From: Megalobrama amblycephala
Lineage: Eukaryota; Chordata; Actinopteri; Cypriniformes; Xenocyprididae
DNA length: 64,000 nucleotides
Reading direction: 5' to 3'
Assembly (NCBI RefSeq): GCF_018812025.1
Contig: NC_063051.1
Location: 3,826,896 to 3,890,895 of the forward strand
A model generated the notes under the pieces. The model was given only the letters and a program-made list of their open reading frames with translations. It made no database searches and had not been told where the DNA came from. The position numbers and the translations under genes were made by a program. Of this stretch, positions 11,047-22,764 are shown in pieces. The first letter of the stretch is position 1. Each line of letters opens with the position of its first letter.

Positions 11047-13087
11047 GTAAGTCTTCGTGGTTACATTAATTCAACCTATAAGGTTGGCGCTGAAGGCGTA
11101 TATTTGTTTCCCCCTTACTGATTTTACCCAACGCTTTCGAAGTAGAATGTGTCATTTACGTTTAACAGACTGAGTCGCTATTTTTCTTTTCTGAAGCAAA
11201 TTCACCTGTGACACCACCTGTAGCGGATAGCACAAACTCTTTCAACAACTTTAAGAGGTTCCGCGCACAGTCATGATGCTCGTATTTACATTATATTGCA
11301 GTTTGAACTTCCGTCAGGTGAATTTTGTCAGTTAAGTGTAAATAGGACGTAAAAAAGTAGGCTTACATCAAACCTAAATCACTGCGTATGTTGTGGTCAA
11401 GTGGACACTGCAGTTTCCTTCGTTATTTCATGACAGAAAAAGTTCTGTAATTCATCAGTTCGTCCTCAGTTGATTTCTTTAATTGACAAAAGTGCAATTT
11501 TGAAATGTGCAGAAGTGGATTTTTATGTGGTACTGGTCAACAATGTGATATGTAGCCTAATTTGTTAGACCGGGTAATACTTACAGGCAGTAGAAATTGT
11601 GTATGGATGCTCACTTGTGGTTAATAGATTTGAAATTTAGATTTTATTTTTGCAGTGACAGTCCATGACAGCACACATAATGACATTTTGAGGGTTTTGT
11701 TTCAGCGTCTGTAACAACATCTGTGTTTTCTTCTATATATCTCAAACTTTTATAGTGTATTTATGCTCAGATTAGAGTGGTTAATAAATTTACTACTAAT
11801 ACCAAAATTGTGTAAATAAGTTTCAAGTACAATATAGGCTACTGCTGTTAAACCTAGCACACCACTCTGTTATTTTTTACTTTATTGTGGTGATCAAATT
11901 GACTTCATTAATTAAAGATAGAAATTTACTTCATTCATAAATGTGAACAAATAGGAGACATTTTAATAATATAAACCAAATACATAACCTTGTAACTCTA
12001 AAAACAGACAGTGTGGGTTTGTATGTGTGGTGCATAACCAATATGCTATTTTGTCTTGTCTTGGAGTAAAAAAAATATTTGTGTGTCCAGTAGACACAAA
12101 ATTTTTTTAACATGTAGATGCATAAATTAAAGATAACTTGCTTATTCAAATGATACTAGTTCTGTCATTTAACATTAACATGAATTAATTTTATTTTCAT
12201 TCATTTTAATTTCTAATTGGTTAAAACAGATGGTGTGTAAATATATCCATAACATATATATAATGTTTGTATGTATGTGTGTGTCTGTGTGTGCATTGCA
12301 ACAATGGACTGTTGTGCACTTCTCCTCATAGACTGTAGTCCATAATTTCAACAATTTACGTTTAGCGTTTATCAAGTATTTAGTTATCAAATTCGGTCAG
12401 TTTGTATTGTTTTTGTCCACCTCTTAATTTTTTGTCTCTGTTGTTATCTGATATAATTTCACCATTATATATCCATCTGCTCAAAAGGAGTCCATCTGCT
12501 GGAGTTGATGATGTTATGGCATCAATAGATAGAATAGCAGAACTGACCTTGCTCTCTGTGGCTCCCATAGAAGACGCACAAAGAAGCCCGGACACTGTGT
12601 TTGTGTCAGTGTCTGTAAAGTATGTGTGTGTGAATGCAACCCACGGGCTAAAACACCACCCACCACCTCTGTTCAAAACACCATCCTGTTCTCCAGAGCT
12701 CTTAGCAGGGCCCGTCATCCCTTTATATAACATAACACCTGGCCCACCTCCACCCCCAGCCAACACCCGCACTGCACCAAAGGTGATGAACAAGAGCACC
12801 CTCCCCACTGCAGTTTTACCTAAACTGAATCAAAACAATACACTTCTATAATGGCGGACCACTGGCCACAATAGTTAGAGATTGTTTTTTAAAGCCAGAT
12901 CTTTTCTCAACAACCTGTTGATCAGTGTTTCAGACAGAGGTGGCCAAAACAATATAACCAAACCAAATACAGTTATTAGGTCTTTTCATTGTGTTCTTTT
13001 CCACCATTCAAGTGCCTGTTGCAGAAATATTAGTGCTCAGAGTTTTGTCTATTTCTGACTGATGTTTTTTTTTTTTTCTTCCATAAA
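11047..13087. other. camkv intron 1, 5' part
   Basis: Mostly AT-rich. At 12402-12851 a moderately GC-rich segment is open on both strands for about 140 codons. It has no recognisable domain, so I do not call it a gene. Confidence 0.45.
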
Positions 13088-13578
13088 CTACTGTTCAAAA
13101 GTTTGGGGTCAGAATATATATTTTTTTATATAAATAAATAGTTTTATTGATCAAGGATGTGTAAAATTTATCAAAAGTGATAGAAAAAACATTTATAGTG
13201 TTACTAAATATTTTGATTTCAAATAAATGGCATTCTTTCAAACTTTGTTCATCCTAAAAAAAAAAAAAAAAATGAAATGATTGAATTCAAAATTGATCAT
13301 AATAAGACCAAATCAGCATATTAATGATTTCTGTTGAATTTTGTGATACTAAAGAATGGAGAAATTACTGCTGAAAATTCAGCTTTGCCATTAAAACGAT
13401 AAATTACATTTTAAAATATATCAAATTAGAAAACAATTATTTTAAATTGAAATCATTGTTCACAATATTACTGTTTTTACTGTATTTTTGATCATATAAA
13501 TATAACATTGGTGAACATAAGAGTCTTCTTTCAAAAACTTTAAAAAAAATCGTGCAAACACCAAACTTTTGAACATGT
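13088..13578. repeat. TTCAAAAGTTTGGGG-family transposon relic
   Basis: The left end CTACTGTTCAAAAGTTTGGGG is mirrored by a degraded CCAAACTTTTGAACAT at the right. It is the same family as 31058-31409 (complete, TA-flanked) and 27186-27542. TA flanks suggest a Tc1/mariner-like element. No transposase. Confidence 0.65.
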
Positions 13579-13612
13579 AAAATTTGTAATTTTGTGGAAA
13601 ACAGAAAATCAT

Positions 13613-13942
13613 TGGCTGTATCTGAAATTCCATATTATATATTATAGGCAAAAAACAGTATGTGACAAAATAAGCATGTCTGAATTCACAGTACTCATAA
13701 AAGATTAGGCAAAAGTACCGGATTCTGAGATTCTGAAGTGTGCATATGATGGACACTTTATTATCCCATGAGGCCACGGGAGAGGATTTTTGAATGGCAG
13801 TGATGTGTCACGTGATAATGACAACATGCCGAATGTAATATACTATATTACATATATCTACTATATAGAACATAGTCGTGAAGTAATTACTTATTTAAAA
13901 TAAGTACCTACTCGAGAGTAGTGATTTCGGATGCAGCAATTG
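13613..13942. repeat. MITE with GCTGTATCTGAAATT / GATTTCGGATGCAGC ends
   Basis: The ends are imperfect inverted repeats at 13613 and 13942, with an AT-rich interior. Related GGCTGYGTCCGAAA ends occur at 58606-59712 and a fragment at about 35566-35640. Confidence 0.55.
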
Positions 13943-13950
13943 TTTAAAGG

Positions 13951-14260
13951 TGCAGTATGTAGTCTTAATCACCTACTCAACACATGACTATATCTATAAA
14001 ATACGTGCTTAACACAGTGTCACTATTGGCATAGCCGAGACATTTGAGATCACGAGATCTCATCTGTTTTATTTCTGTCTAAATGGAAACCTCCAGTTCA
14101 CACTACATTCCCTGGAGCTGCTTCTAAGGATATAAAATAAGAGGACGAGTATCAGTGTGTCTGTGCATATGTGTGAATGAGAGAAGAGAGATTAGAGTAA
14201 AAAAAATGACAGAAGAAAATAACAGAACTGAATCTACAGGTTCTGAGTTTTAGGGGGGTC
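13951..14260. repeat. Truncated TTAA MITE (AGGTGCAG end)
   Basis: TTAA is followed by AGGTGCAGTATGTAG, the end type of the elements at 2057 and 60309. The right end was not found and the end coordinate is approximate. Confidence 0.4.
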
Positions 14261-16555
14261 CATAAAACTCAGCATCACACATGACACATGCCCTCATGAC
14301 CTAGATTCATGCCCCCAAGAGTGTCTCAATCTGTCCTGTCTCCTGGCAGAAAAGACACCGATTAAACTTTATTTAGCGTGAATATAAAATGCAATCAACT
14401 GTGTCTGTCAATTTTACGTTTACGTGTTATTTTATGTTAAAACTACATATAAAATACAATAACTTTCACTTCTCTGGTTAAGGACCGTATTACTCGGCTA
14501 GCTTCAGAGAGTAACTGTGATTTGACTGTCTGTGCAATGTCAGATATAAATGGGAATTTAAAATGGAGATGTTAATTAATATTTCACCCACCCACTCTTT
14601 TTACATAGTCAACATTTCCATTACCATCTGGGGATGCATTAGTCCATGCAGGTCTAATGGAGCTGGACTTATGGACCTGGTTAGTGGATTTGTTGGAGTC
14701 ATTAGTTTCTCACAAGTTCAAGAGATATGAAAGCACCACAGCTGTGTAATATTTCCAGTAACAGTAGATAATGGTTCTCTTAGAAAGTCTATTTATTTTA
14801 GTTTTAACATTAGCTTGAGTCCAATTTAATTAAATGCTCAGTAGGATTTCATTGATCACAATATATTTCTTTTTTTGGTCTTCATTCTGTCAAGAAGATT
14901 GAGGGTCTCTGTCTTTGCAAACTCATTTTTTTAATTTAGATTTTAGATTTAATTGTGCCTCTTTTTAGGTTTCGCTGTTACAGTTATTTGAAAACAATGG
15001 TTTGGGTTAGCAGTGAGAATATGGAAGCCCAGTGTTGTAATGTGGAAAGCTCGGCGGGATATGTTTTATTATATTACCAGCATTCAGGAAATATTGCTGG
15101 CTGCTAACATACCCATCACTGATTCCCAAAACTATCTCCAACTCAGCAAGAGAGCAGTCTGATGTAAGACTTCCAAGTGAAAGCTTGAGAATTTGAGACT
15201 TCTCTTGAGAAGTGTTGTGGTTCTCTCACTGCAAGCTAATACTTGAAAAGCAGCCATGGAATAAAATAGAGCAACATCTTTGCTTTTATAGTCTGTTGGA
15301 ATCCAGAAGCTATTGCTTTTCCCTCCTTTTTTTGTTGCCTGGGAAACGGTGTTATCATGAGGCGGGTGCTTGTTGTTAAGTGATCCACCCTCAATGTTTT
15401 TCGGTGGAAGCATGCCCAGAACAGACAGGAAATGAAGTTAACTGAGCAGCACTCTTTGTTCATGCAGTGGCATTAATACATTTTTTCTGCAGTCTGTGAA
15501 GAACATTTTCTGAAAGTTATGGGTTGAGAAAATCAAAGATCATTGTCTTCCTGCTGACGTCACAAAACAAAACCCTTTTATTTTCCAACTTCTCCACTCC
15601 AGCTACCTGTAATATAGAGAGCATTTTTCATGATCCATTCAATAACCATTTAATTTAATTAATTTATTTAGTTGCTTTAACCGTCCACCTGGAAACAAAA
15701 CCATCATGACCCCCTTATGAAAGAAGACATTCATTGTATTTACAACTTTTATAACTGTGACAATGGCCGCTTATCAGAATCAACTAAACACTGGGTTTTC
15801 AAAAGTATGTGAAGTTCACAACGCCTTTGTTGCAGTAAACTTGCATGAATTTATTGCACGCCGGTCTGTTATTGTAGGGACATCGACTTTACATTTTCGT
15901 GCCCTAATCATGACACTGTGGGTGTTTGCTCAAAGTCCCTTAAAGACAAGTCATTTCACTCGGCGCCAATCTTTGAAACGCCTCTCGGGCATCCTGGGCA
16001 TCATGCAATGTCTTTGAATGGGGAAACATCAAATTCTCCAAAACTGTTCGCCAACCTTCCATATTTGAAATCACCAATGAAATCTAACAACAACTGGCTC
16101 ATAAATTTAGTTTCTAAACGCTTGAATCATGAAAAAAAAAAACTATTTTTCAGGCTGGATCATGCTAATGCGCATGCGCAGACCTAAATGAGCATCTCTT
16201 CGGAGGCGGGCGTCTGACTGTTTCTATAGAAACCGGTGATTCTAACGGCCGCTGAAGTGACGCGATGACTTTACCAGTCGGCGATTGGCTCTTATTTAGA
16301 AGGCGGGACTTATTCCGCCATATTGCGCGTTACACTTTCTCCCATTCAAAACAATACGAGTGACACGTCTTGTGTTATTCTATAGTCTTTGGTTTGCTTT
16401 ACATGCCGGTCTGACTCTTATGAGCATTCCTTGACCAATAAAAGCTGCTATAGAGTCCAGACCTTCTGACTTCTGGAGGTCTGGCTACGCGGGACTACAT
16501 TATCTTTATTAAATGAATATTTGATGACAGGCATTTTATGACAGCAAATTTGCCC
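14261..16555. other. camkv intron 1, unique sequence
   Basis: No exon was recognised. The frames at 15132-15463 and 15757-16187 lack any family resemblance. The segment at 16190-16500 is GC-richer and may be a degraded transposon. Confidence 0.45.
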
Positions 16556-17235
16556 ATAAAGTGTTAGTTCACCCAAAAACAGAAATTTTCATCAAGTACT
16601 CACCCTCAAGTCGAGCACTCAAATTTGGTAAACGGAAGCTCAAGCATGCTTGCTTGACACGCGAGAACCAATGAGGTTCATTCTCGCGTGTCACACCAGC
16701 ATGTTTGAGCTTCTGCAAGATCCAATGAGGTTCATTCTCGCGTGTCACACCAGCATGTTTGAGCTTCTGCAAGAACCAATGAGGTTCATTCTCGCGTGTC
16801 ACACCAGCATGTTTGAGCTTCTGCAAGAACCAATGAGGTTCATTCTCGCGTGTCACACCAGCATGTTTGAGCTTCTGCAAGAACCAATGAGGTTTGTTCT
16901 CGCGTGTCAATCAAGTACGGTTGAACTTTCATTTACCATATTTGAGAGCTCTATGTATGTCTGCTGATCAACGTTTATATGTGAATAAAAGCTAAATTAA
17001 ATCTGTTCATATATAAAGTGATCATGACTTGGATTAAATCGCTTGTTTCATATGGATTTATTTTATGAATGTTTTGAACTGTCAGAGTTTTGGGTGAATA
17101 GACTTTCAATAGAGGGACAGAAATCTCTCAGATGTCATTAAAAATATCTTCATTTCTGTTTAGAAGATGAACGAAAGTATTATGGGTTTGGAACGAATTT
17201 ATGACAGAATTTTCATTTTTAGAATAACTATCCCT
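16556..17235. repeat. AGGGATAG-family element containing a 54-bp minisatellite
   Basis: The left end reads AAAGTGTTAGTTCACCCAAA. The right end reads AATAACTATCCCT followed by TTAA (17236-17239), matching the AGGGATAGTTCACCC family at 22012 and 39906. The left TTAA is degraded to ATAA. Confidence 0.7.
16669..16912. repeat. 54-bp tandem repeat, about 4.5 units
   Basis: The unit contains CCAATGAGGTTCATTCTCGC and GTTTGAGCTTCTGCAAGAA. Four nearly identical copies lie in tandem inside the surrounding transposon. A single diverged unit-like region occurs in the related element at about 40210-40320. The unit is 18 codons long, so both strands stay open. No protein is implied. Confidence 0.85.
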
Positions 17236-17239
17236 TTAA

Positions 17240-18627
17240 GTGTTTTGTCTCCTGCATATGAAAAAAGGCAAAGACAAAATGTAGAAACCACGTCAACGCT
17301 GAAACTAAGAAAAATGGCTCCAAATATTTTTGATTGATTTGATATCAGTCACACCCTGTTTTCTCTGAATCTGAGCACAGTTAATCTAAACCCATCTGTC
17401 ACAGGACAGATCATAACCTAAGAGACTTGATTTTAGTCAAAACATGTAGTAACTGCGTTTTGCCTTTGCACGGCAGAATAGTACAGTGGGATTTATCCAA
17501 CACTCTTAAAAGTCGTCTCCCACCGGTCAAGTTTTGGTCATATTCCAAGGATACCTTAGGGACAGATTTTCGTGAGTCCTTAAATGTAGAACTGTTTGCT
17601 TGTGTTTGTGTTGTGCAGTGCTGCGCAATGACCAGCTCCCCTTCTCTTGAATCCACCTGCCCAGCTACTGCTGGCTGTACTCTAAAGCAGCCGCACTGTA
17701 CTGTACCACTGCATTTATGTATGACTGTAACCAAGGCAACAAACAACATAAGGAACAGAATGGATAGATTAGCCGACTGGGTGTGAAGCAAATCCAGGGT
17801 TCTTAATACGCACATAATTCCTCCAATTAGCTATTCCTCAGAGAAACCAGAGTCTTTTTGGGAAAGGAAGGTTCTGACTGCAGCAGCTTGTGGCTTTGTG
17901 GAGGTATTAGACAGGTAAGATAAGATGCACTGCCCTCTTTGAAGGTTGTATTGTGCTCTTTGATGTTGTCCGTTGAGTCTCAGGAATGTTTTCACACACT
18001 CCATATGACCGTTTACAATACAAAAAGTAAAGTTGTATATTTTAGTATGGATAAAATGTGTATTTATTTTGTAGTGAGTTCCATCATTTATGTCAGAATT
18101 CTCCTTGGTGTAACATCAGAGACAGATTTCTTTTTTTTCTTTTTTCTTTTTTTTTTGCGTGTGCGTGTGTGTCTTGGTGCTGTACTAAGCCATCTGGCAC
18201 CTACTGTTTCACCACAGCTTGATAAGATTCACCCTTTGAAGAGACCTAAGGATCCTGCTGTCTGCTAGGCCTGTGGTGTCCATCTACAGACCTCTATCAC
18301 CAGAAATCTGGTGTGTTGCATTATTTAAGAGTCATAAAATATGACGTGTTTTTGACCAAATATGAGGAAGTCAGTTCCGAGGAGCTCGATTTTGTATGTA
18401 TTTTCCAATTTTGTTTGTGTAGGTTATATTGACAATGCACTTGGCAGAAAACGTGGATTTACAGTTCTAAATTTGGTCAGTTCAAAGTCGCACCTTCCTC
18501 AGATTTGCTTTAAACATAATTTAACCACTTTCAGGTCTCGATGATCCTTTTTTTCTATTGTGGAACACAGGAGGAGATTTCATCAAAATGTTTTATATAT
18601 GTATGTCACATGTGTATGTATGTATAC
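17240..18627. other. camkv intron 1, nothing recognised
   Basis: Overlapping frames on both strands at 17411-17815 have no recognisable domain. A pyrimidine-rich tract lies at about 18130-18157. Confidence 0.45.
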
Positions 18628-18953
18628 ACAGTAAAATCCCCAGAGTTAAATCAGCTCTGCTCAGAGTACATATGGTCCCTCTCTAAATAGTGTTAAAGTA
18701 ACACTGAAACAGAGTTAAAGTTAATGAGATAATTAAGCAATTAATAAGGCTGTGACTGAAGTCAGTTGTAGTTCTTGTGTTTCTCTTCTGCTTGTTAGCA
18801 GCAGGTGTTCATCACTAATGCACAACCATTATTTAATTAATTGCTTAATTATCTCATTAACTTTAACGCTGCTTTAGTGTTATTTTAACACTATTTAGAG
18901 AGGGACCATATGTACTCTTAGTAGAGCTGATTTAACTCTGGAGATTTTGCTGT
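18628..18953. repeat. Foldback MITE (ACAGTAAAAT...ATTTTGCTGT)
   Basis: Long inverted arms: the left begins ACAGTAAAATCCCCAGAGTT and the right ends AACTCTGGAGATTTTGCTGT. The internal blocks GAGTACATATGGTCCCTCTC and TTAATGAGATAATTAAGCAA are both mirrored. No coding capacity. Confidence 0.85.
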
Positions 18954-21900
18954 TTATGTGTGTGTATGCTAAATGATTTATTTATTTGCTGATTTTCCTA
19001 CATAAATTAGTAAGAACATTTTTTGAGATCATTGACATTGTAATCACAAATTATTTGCTTTGGATCAGAAATCAAAAGGCAGAGATGAAGCTGCATTTTT
19101 TGTTGTTTTACTTTAATTTTCGAATTAAATTAAGTCTTTGTGGAAGAAGTAATAATAAAAGAAAATTAATGAAGTACAATAACTAATTTTCTTGAAAGTT
19201 TCCAGTTTCAATGTCACTGGACTGTGGAGGAATGACAGTTCAAAGACATGAACTAAAAACTTTCCTTTTGTTTGTAAAGAGAGCTCTACCAAGGTTACTT
19301 TCCCATTCTTTTGAAACATTTAAAATGTTTCATTTAATACTGTTTAAATCATTTTGACAAGCTCTCAGAAATGGACAAAGACTGAGACGTCCATTTTGTT
19401 AAAAAATCTGGAAAAATAAAAATCTAGGTGCACTCTACCTCATTTGAGTCATATTATAAATAGCTTACATTATACTGCACATGGCTATATTTTATTTCAC
19501 AGTATCATTGTGAAGAATATTATTGTAAATATAATGTGGTAGATAACACTAGATGTTGTTTATAAGTGTTTTTGCTGTGTCAAAAATGATGTAAATGAGA
19601 GTTCTGTGCTCTGAATGTAGATTAGGTGGGGGTCATATAGGGTTTATGCAAATTTCATTCCTCCTGCTTTATGTAAATTAGTGAGGTCTTTATCTATTTT
19701 ATTACCACAGTTGGCAATAAAGATTATTACCATGAAGATTGTAAGTCTCAGATCTTCTTCTAATGTCCATCATTAGTTCATAGCTCTGTGGAAGGGTCAA
19801 TTTGACAATTTGACTTTGGAAAGCACAACAATAACATTAGAAGGCCTATGTCTGATTGACAATGTCTGTATGTCTCAGGCTATAAACATGACAAATTTGG
19901 GCTTGATTAAAAGTTTTGTGCATTATATGGCAAGAGTGTGGAAATGTGTCATGTATATAAGGCTGACTGTACATTATCCCAGATTATTACTTGCCAATAT
20001 TGACTTGAGTTAATTTTTTAACAATTTAACTTAAAACTTCCACTAAGAAAAATCAATCAGAAGACGTTTTTATAGCCAACAAGACGCACAATAATATTAA
20101 TACGGAATCCTCTGCAGACATTTTCATAAATGAAATGCAAGATGACAGCAAAATATCTGACCACTGGCTACCATGACTGACCAATCAGAATCATGTATTC
20201 CAAAGAGCTGTGTTCATAATGTCCGTGATTATGCACAAGTCACCCTTTGTCATATGATTTGAGACAGTTCCCTTGTTTTTAATCAAGCCTCAGCTTTCAT
20301 GGCCAGAGTACATTTACAACACACAGCTTAATGCAATGATTGTGCCAAATGAGAGACAAAACAACATGATGCACCATCAATTAGATTACTAAGTACCCAT
20401 TTCTATAAATAAACTCATCCATATGAATGTGTTTTCATAAATAATGTCTGTCTCCATTTGTTGACTCACAGCTAATTGATGTTATGTCTCTTGATTTGTT
20501 TGATTGCTGCAAGAGAGCATGTTTTTTAGCTAAGAGGAGAATAAAACACACTTGTTATGGCCGATGGAGGCTTGATGGCCAATTTAGAGTATTAAATGCT
20601 CAGATGGCACTTTGCTAATTGAACATAGACACACACATAATGGAATTACAGGACAAATTGTAACTGGGATATTGTAAGACACTGACATATATGTTTCTCT
20701 ATATAAAAAGAATGTAAATCTGCATGTTTTTAAAAAAATTTGCTCCATTTTGTGTACTATTTTTTTATTTTATTTAAACTACGCAGAAGACATTTTTATG
20801 GCTAAAATGTTGGACTTTCATAGCTTGAGAGACTTATTTGAGTTCTCAGTGATGCTTTAGAAATATTTTTCACTGTTAGTTTATGTTAATCTTGTTAACA
20901 TGATAAGTGAAACCTTATTGTAAAGTGTTACCGAAATCTCTGACTTTTGATGTCTGGGCAAATCTGAGCTCAGTTAAAACATGTTGAGATCTCATTTGAA
21001 TATAGTTGATGCATGTGAGACACTCTTTTTTTTATAAGAGAAATATTTCTGAGAGAAGACAAACGTCTACTTTTGCTTTCCATTTAATCTCATTGCTGTC
21101 TAGGGCGGATCTCATCTGAGTTTTTATCTTTCTAATGAGTGCTTTCGGCTTACTGGTAAAACAGTACAGTTAAACAGTCCAGGTAAACTCATGAAAGCAC
21201 TTGAATGAATCCAAACATCATTATTTGTTTGAACAGTGCTGGTCATGAAACAATTTCAAAATCTTATTTGATGTTAAGCTCAATAGGCAGTTAGAACACT
21301 ATATAGCTTTGCAGCATGTCTTATAGAAAAGGCTGAGTGACAGCAAATGTAGACACAGCTGGCAGCTCTGCAGAGAGAGAGACAAACAATGCCCAGGGCT
21401 TCAAACTGAATGTTCAGCTTTACAGAGCACAGACAGCTTTGACGACGTACAGACACATGCATGCACACAAATACTAAAGCTGGATTGCATAATTTATCAG
21501 AAACAAGGTAAAAGGGTTATATTTTGTCTATTGTTTTCTAACGCATGAATACAAGAGGCACAGATGACCTCCAAAACTCAAAAGATTTAGACAAGCACAT
21601 TTTTGATATCTCCCTGCTGATGGAAGCTTGAGTAACTCTTCAGCTAGAAACATTTAGAGGAATGTTTCATTTACAAATTTGCTCACCAGAAATGTACTTC
21701 AAAATATGAATACATTTCCCTAGTGTCCTCACATCTGCCCTTTTCCTTCTGCTGCCAAAGAAAAAGTGCAGCTGCCACTGGGAATTCTTTTATGTGTTTA
21801 TTGTGTTAATGGACATTCTGTTGCAAGACTTGTAATGATTGCATTTTTACATGCACCTCAGATGTGATGAGACCCTTTCTGGAAAAATAAAGAAAAATCA

Positions 21901-22007
21901 CAAATGAAATATCTTAATATCTCAGGTGTGTCTCGTAGACAACAGTGAGAGAAAATTGAGTTTTTGCAATCAAATGTCAGAGATTTCAATGTGAACTCAA
22001 ACATTTC
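18954..22007. other. camkv intron 1, long unique stretch
   Basis: No repeats or exons were recognised. Parts (for example 20280-20660 and 21060-21150) look like low-divergence non-coding sequence rather than transposon debris and could hold regulatory elements. That is an inference from texture only. Confidence 0.4.
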
Positions 22008-22011
22008 TTAA

Positions 22012-22760
22012 AGGGATAGTTCACCCAAAAATGAAAATTTGATGTTTATCTGCTTACCCCCAACCTACATCCAAGATGTAGGTGACTTTGTTTCTTCAGT
22101 AGAACACAAATGATGATTTTTAACTCCAACTGTTGCGGTCTGTCAGTCAAATAATGCTAGTGGATGGGAACTTCTACTATAAGAATAAATAAAACTAGCA
22201 TAGACAAGTCCAAATGAAACTCTGTGGCTCGTGATGACACATTGATGTCCTAAGACACGAAACGATTGGTTTGTGCGAGAAACCGAACAGTATTTATATC
22301 ATTTTTTACCTCTAATACACCACTATGTCTAACTGCGTTCAGCATTCGCTTAGTGAGGTCTGATCGCGCTCTGACATTGGCAGTGATGTCTCGCGCATAT
22401 ACTTCAATGAGAGCGAGACATCACTGCCGCTGTCAGAGCGCGATCAGACCTCACTAAGCGAATGCTGAATGTGGTTGGACATAGTGGTGTATTAGAGTTA
22501 AAAAATGATCGTTTCGTGTCTTAGGATATCAATGTGTCGTCACGATCCGCAGGGTTTAATTTGGACTTGTCTATGCAAGTTTTATTTACTCTTATAGTAG
22601 AAGTTCCCATCCACTAGCATTATTTGACTGACAGACGGCAACGGTTGGAGTTAAAAATCATCATTTGTGTTCTACTGAAGAAACAAAGTCACCTACATCT
22701 TGGATGCGCTGGGGGTAAGCAAATAAACATCAAATTTTCATTTATGGGTGAACTATCCCT
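22012..22760. repeat. Large TTAA-flanked palindromic element (AGGGATAGTTCACCC family)
   Basis: TTAA stands at 22008-22011 and 22761-22764. The left end is AGGGATAGTTCACCCAAAAA and the right end is GGGTGAACTATCCCT. Nearly the whole 749 bp is one inverted repeat, with a centre around 22385-22400. The inner arm carries GCATTCGCTTAGTGAGGTCT in both orientations. Non-coding and probably mobilised in trans. Confidence 0.9.
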
Positions 22761-22764
22761 TTAA

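Noticed and set aside
16569..16967. Repeat-protein-like frames on both strands
   Set aside because: Both arise from the 54-bp minisatellite inside a MITE. Being open on both strands is explained by the unit length.
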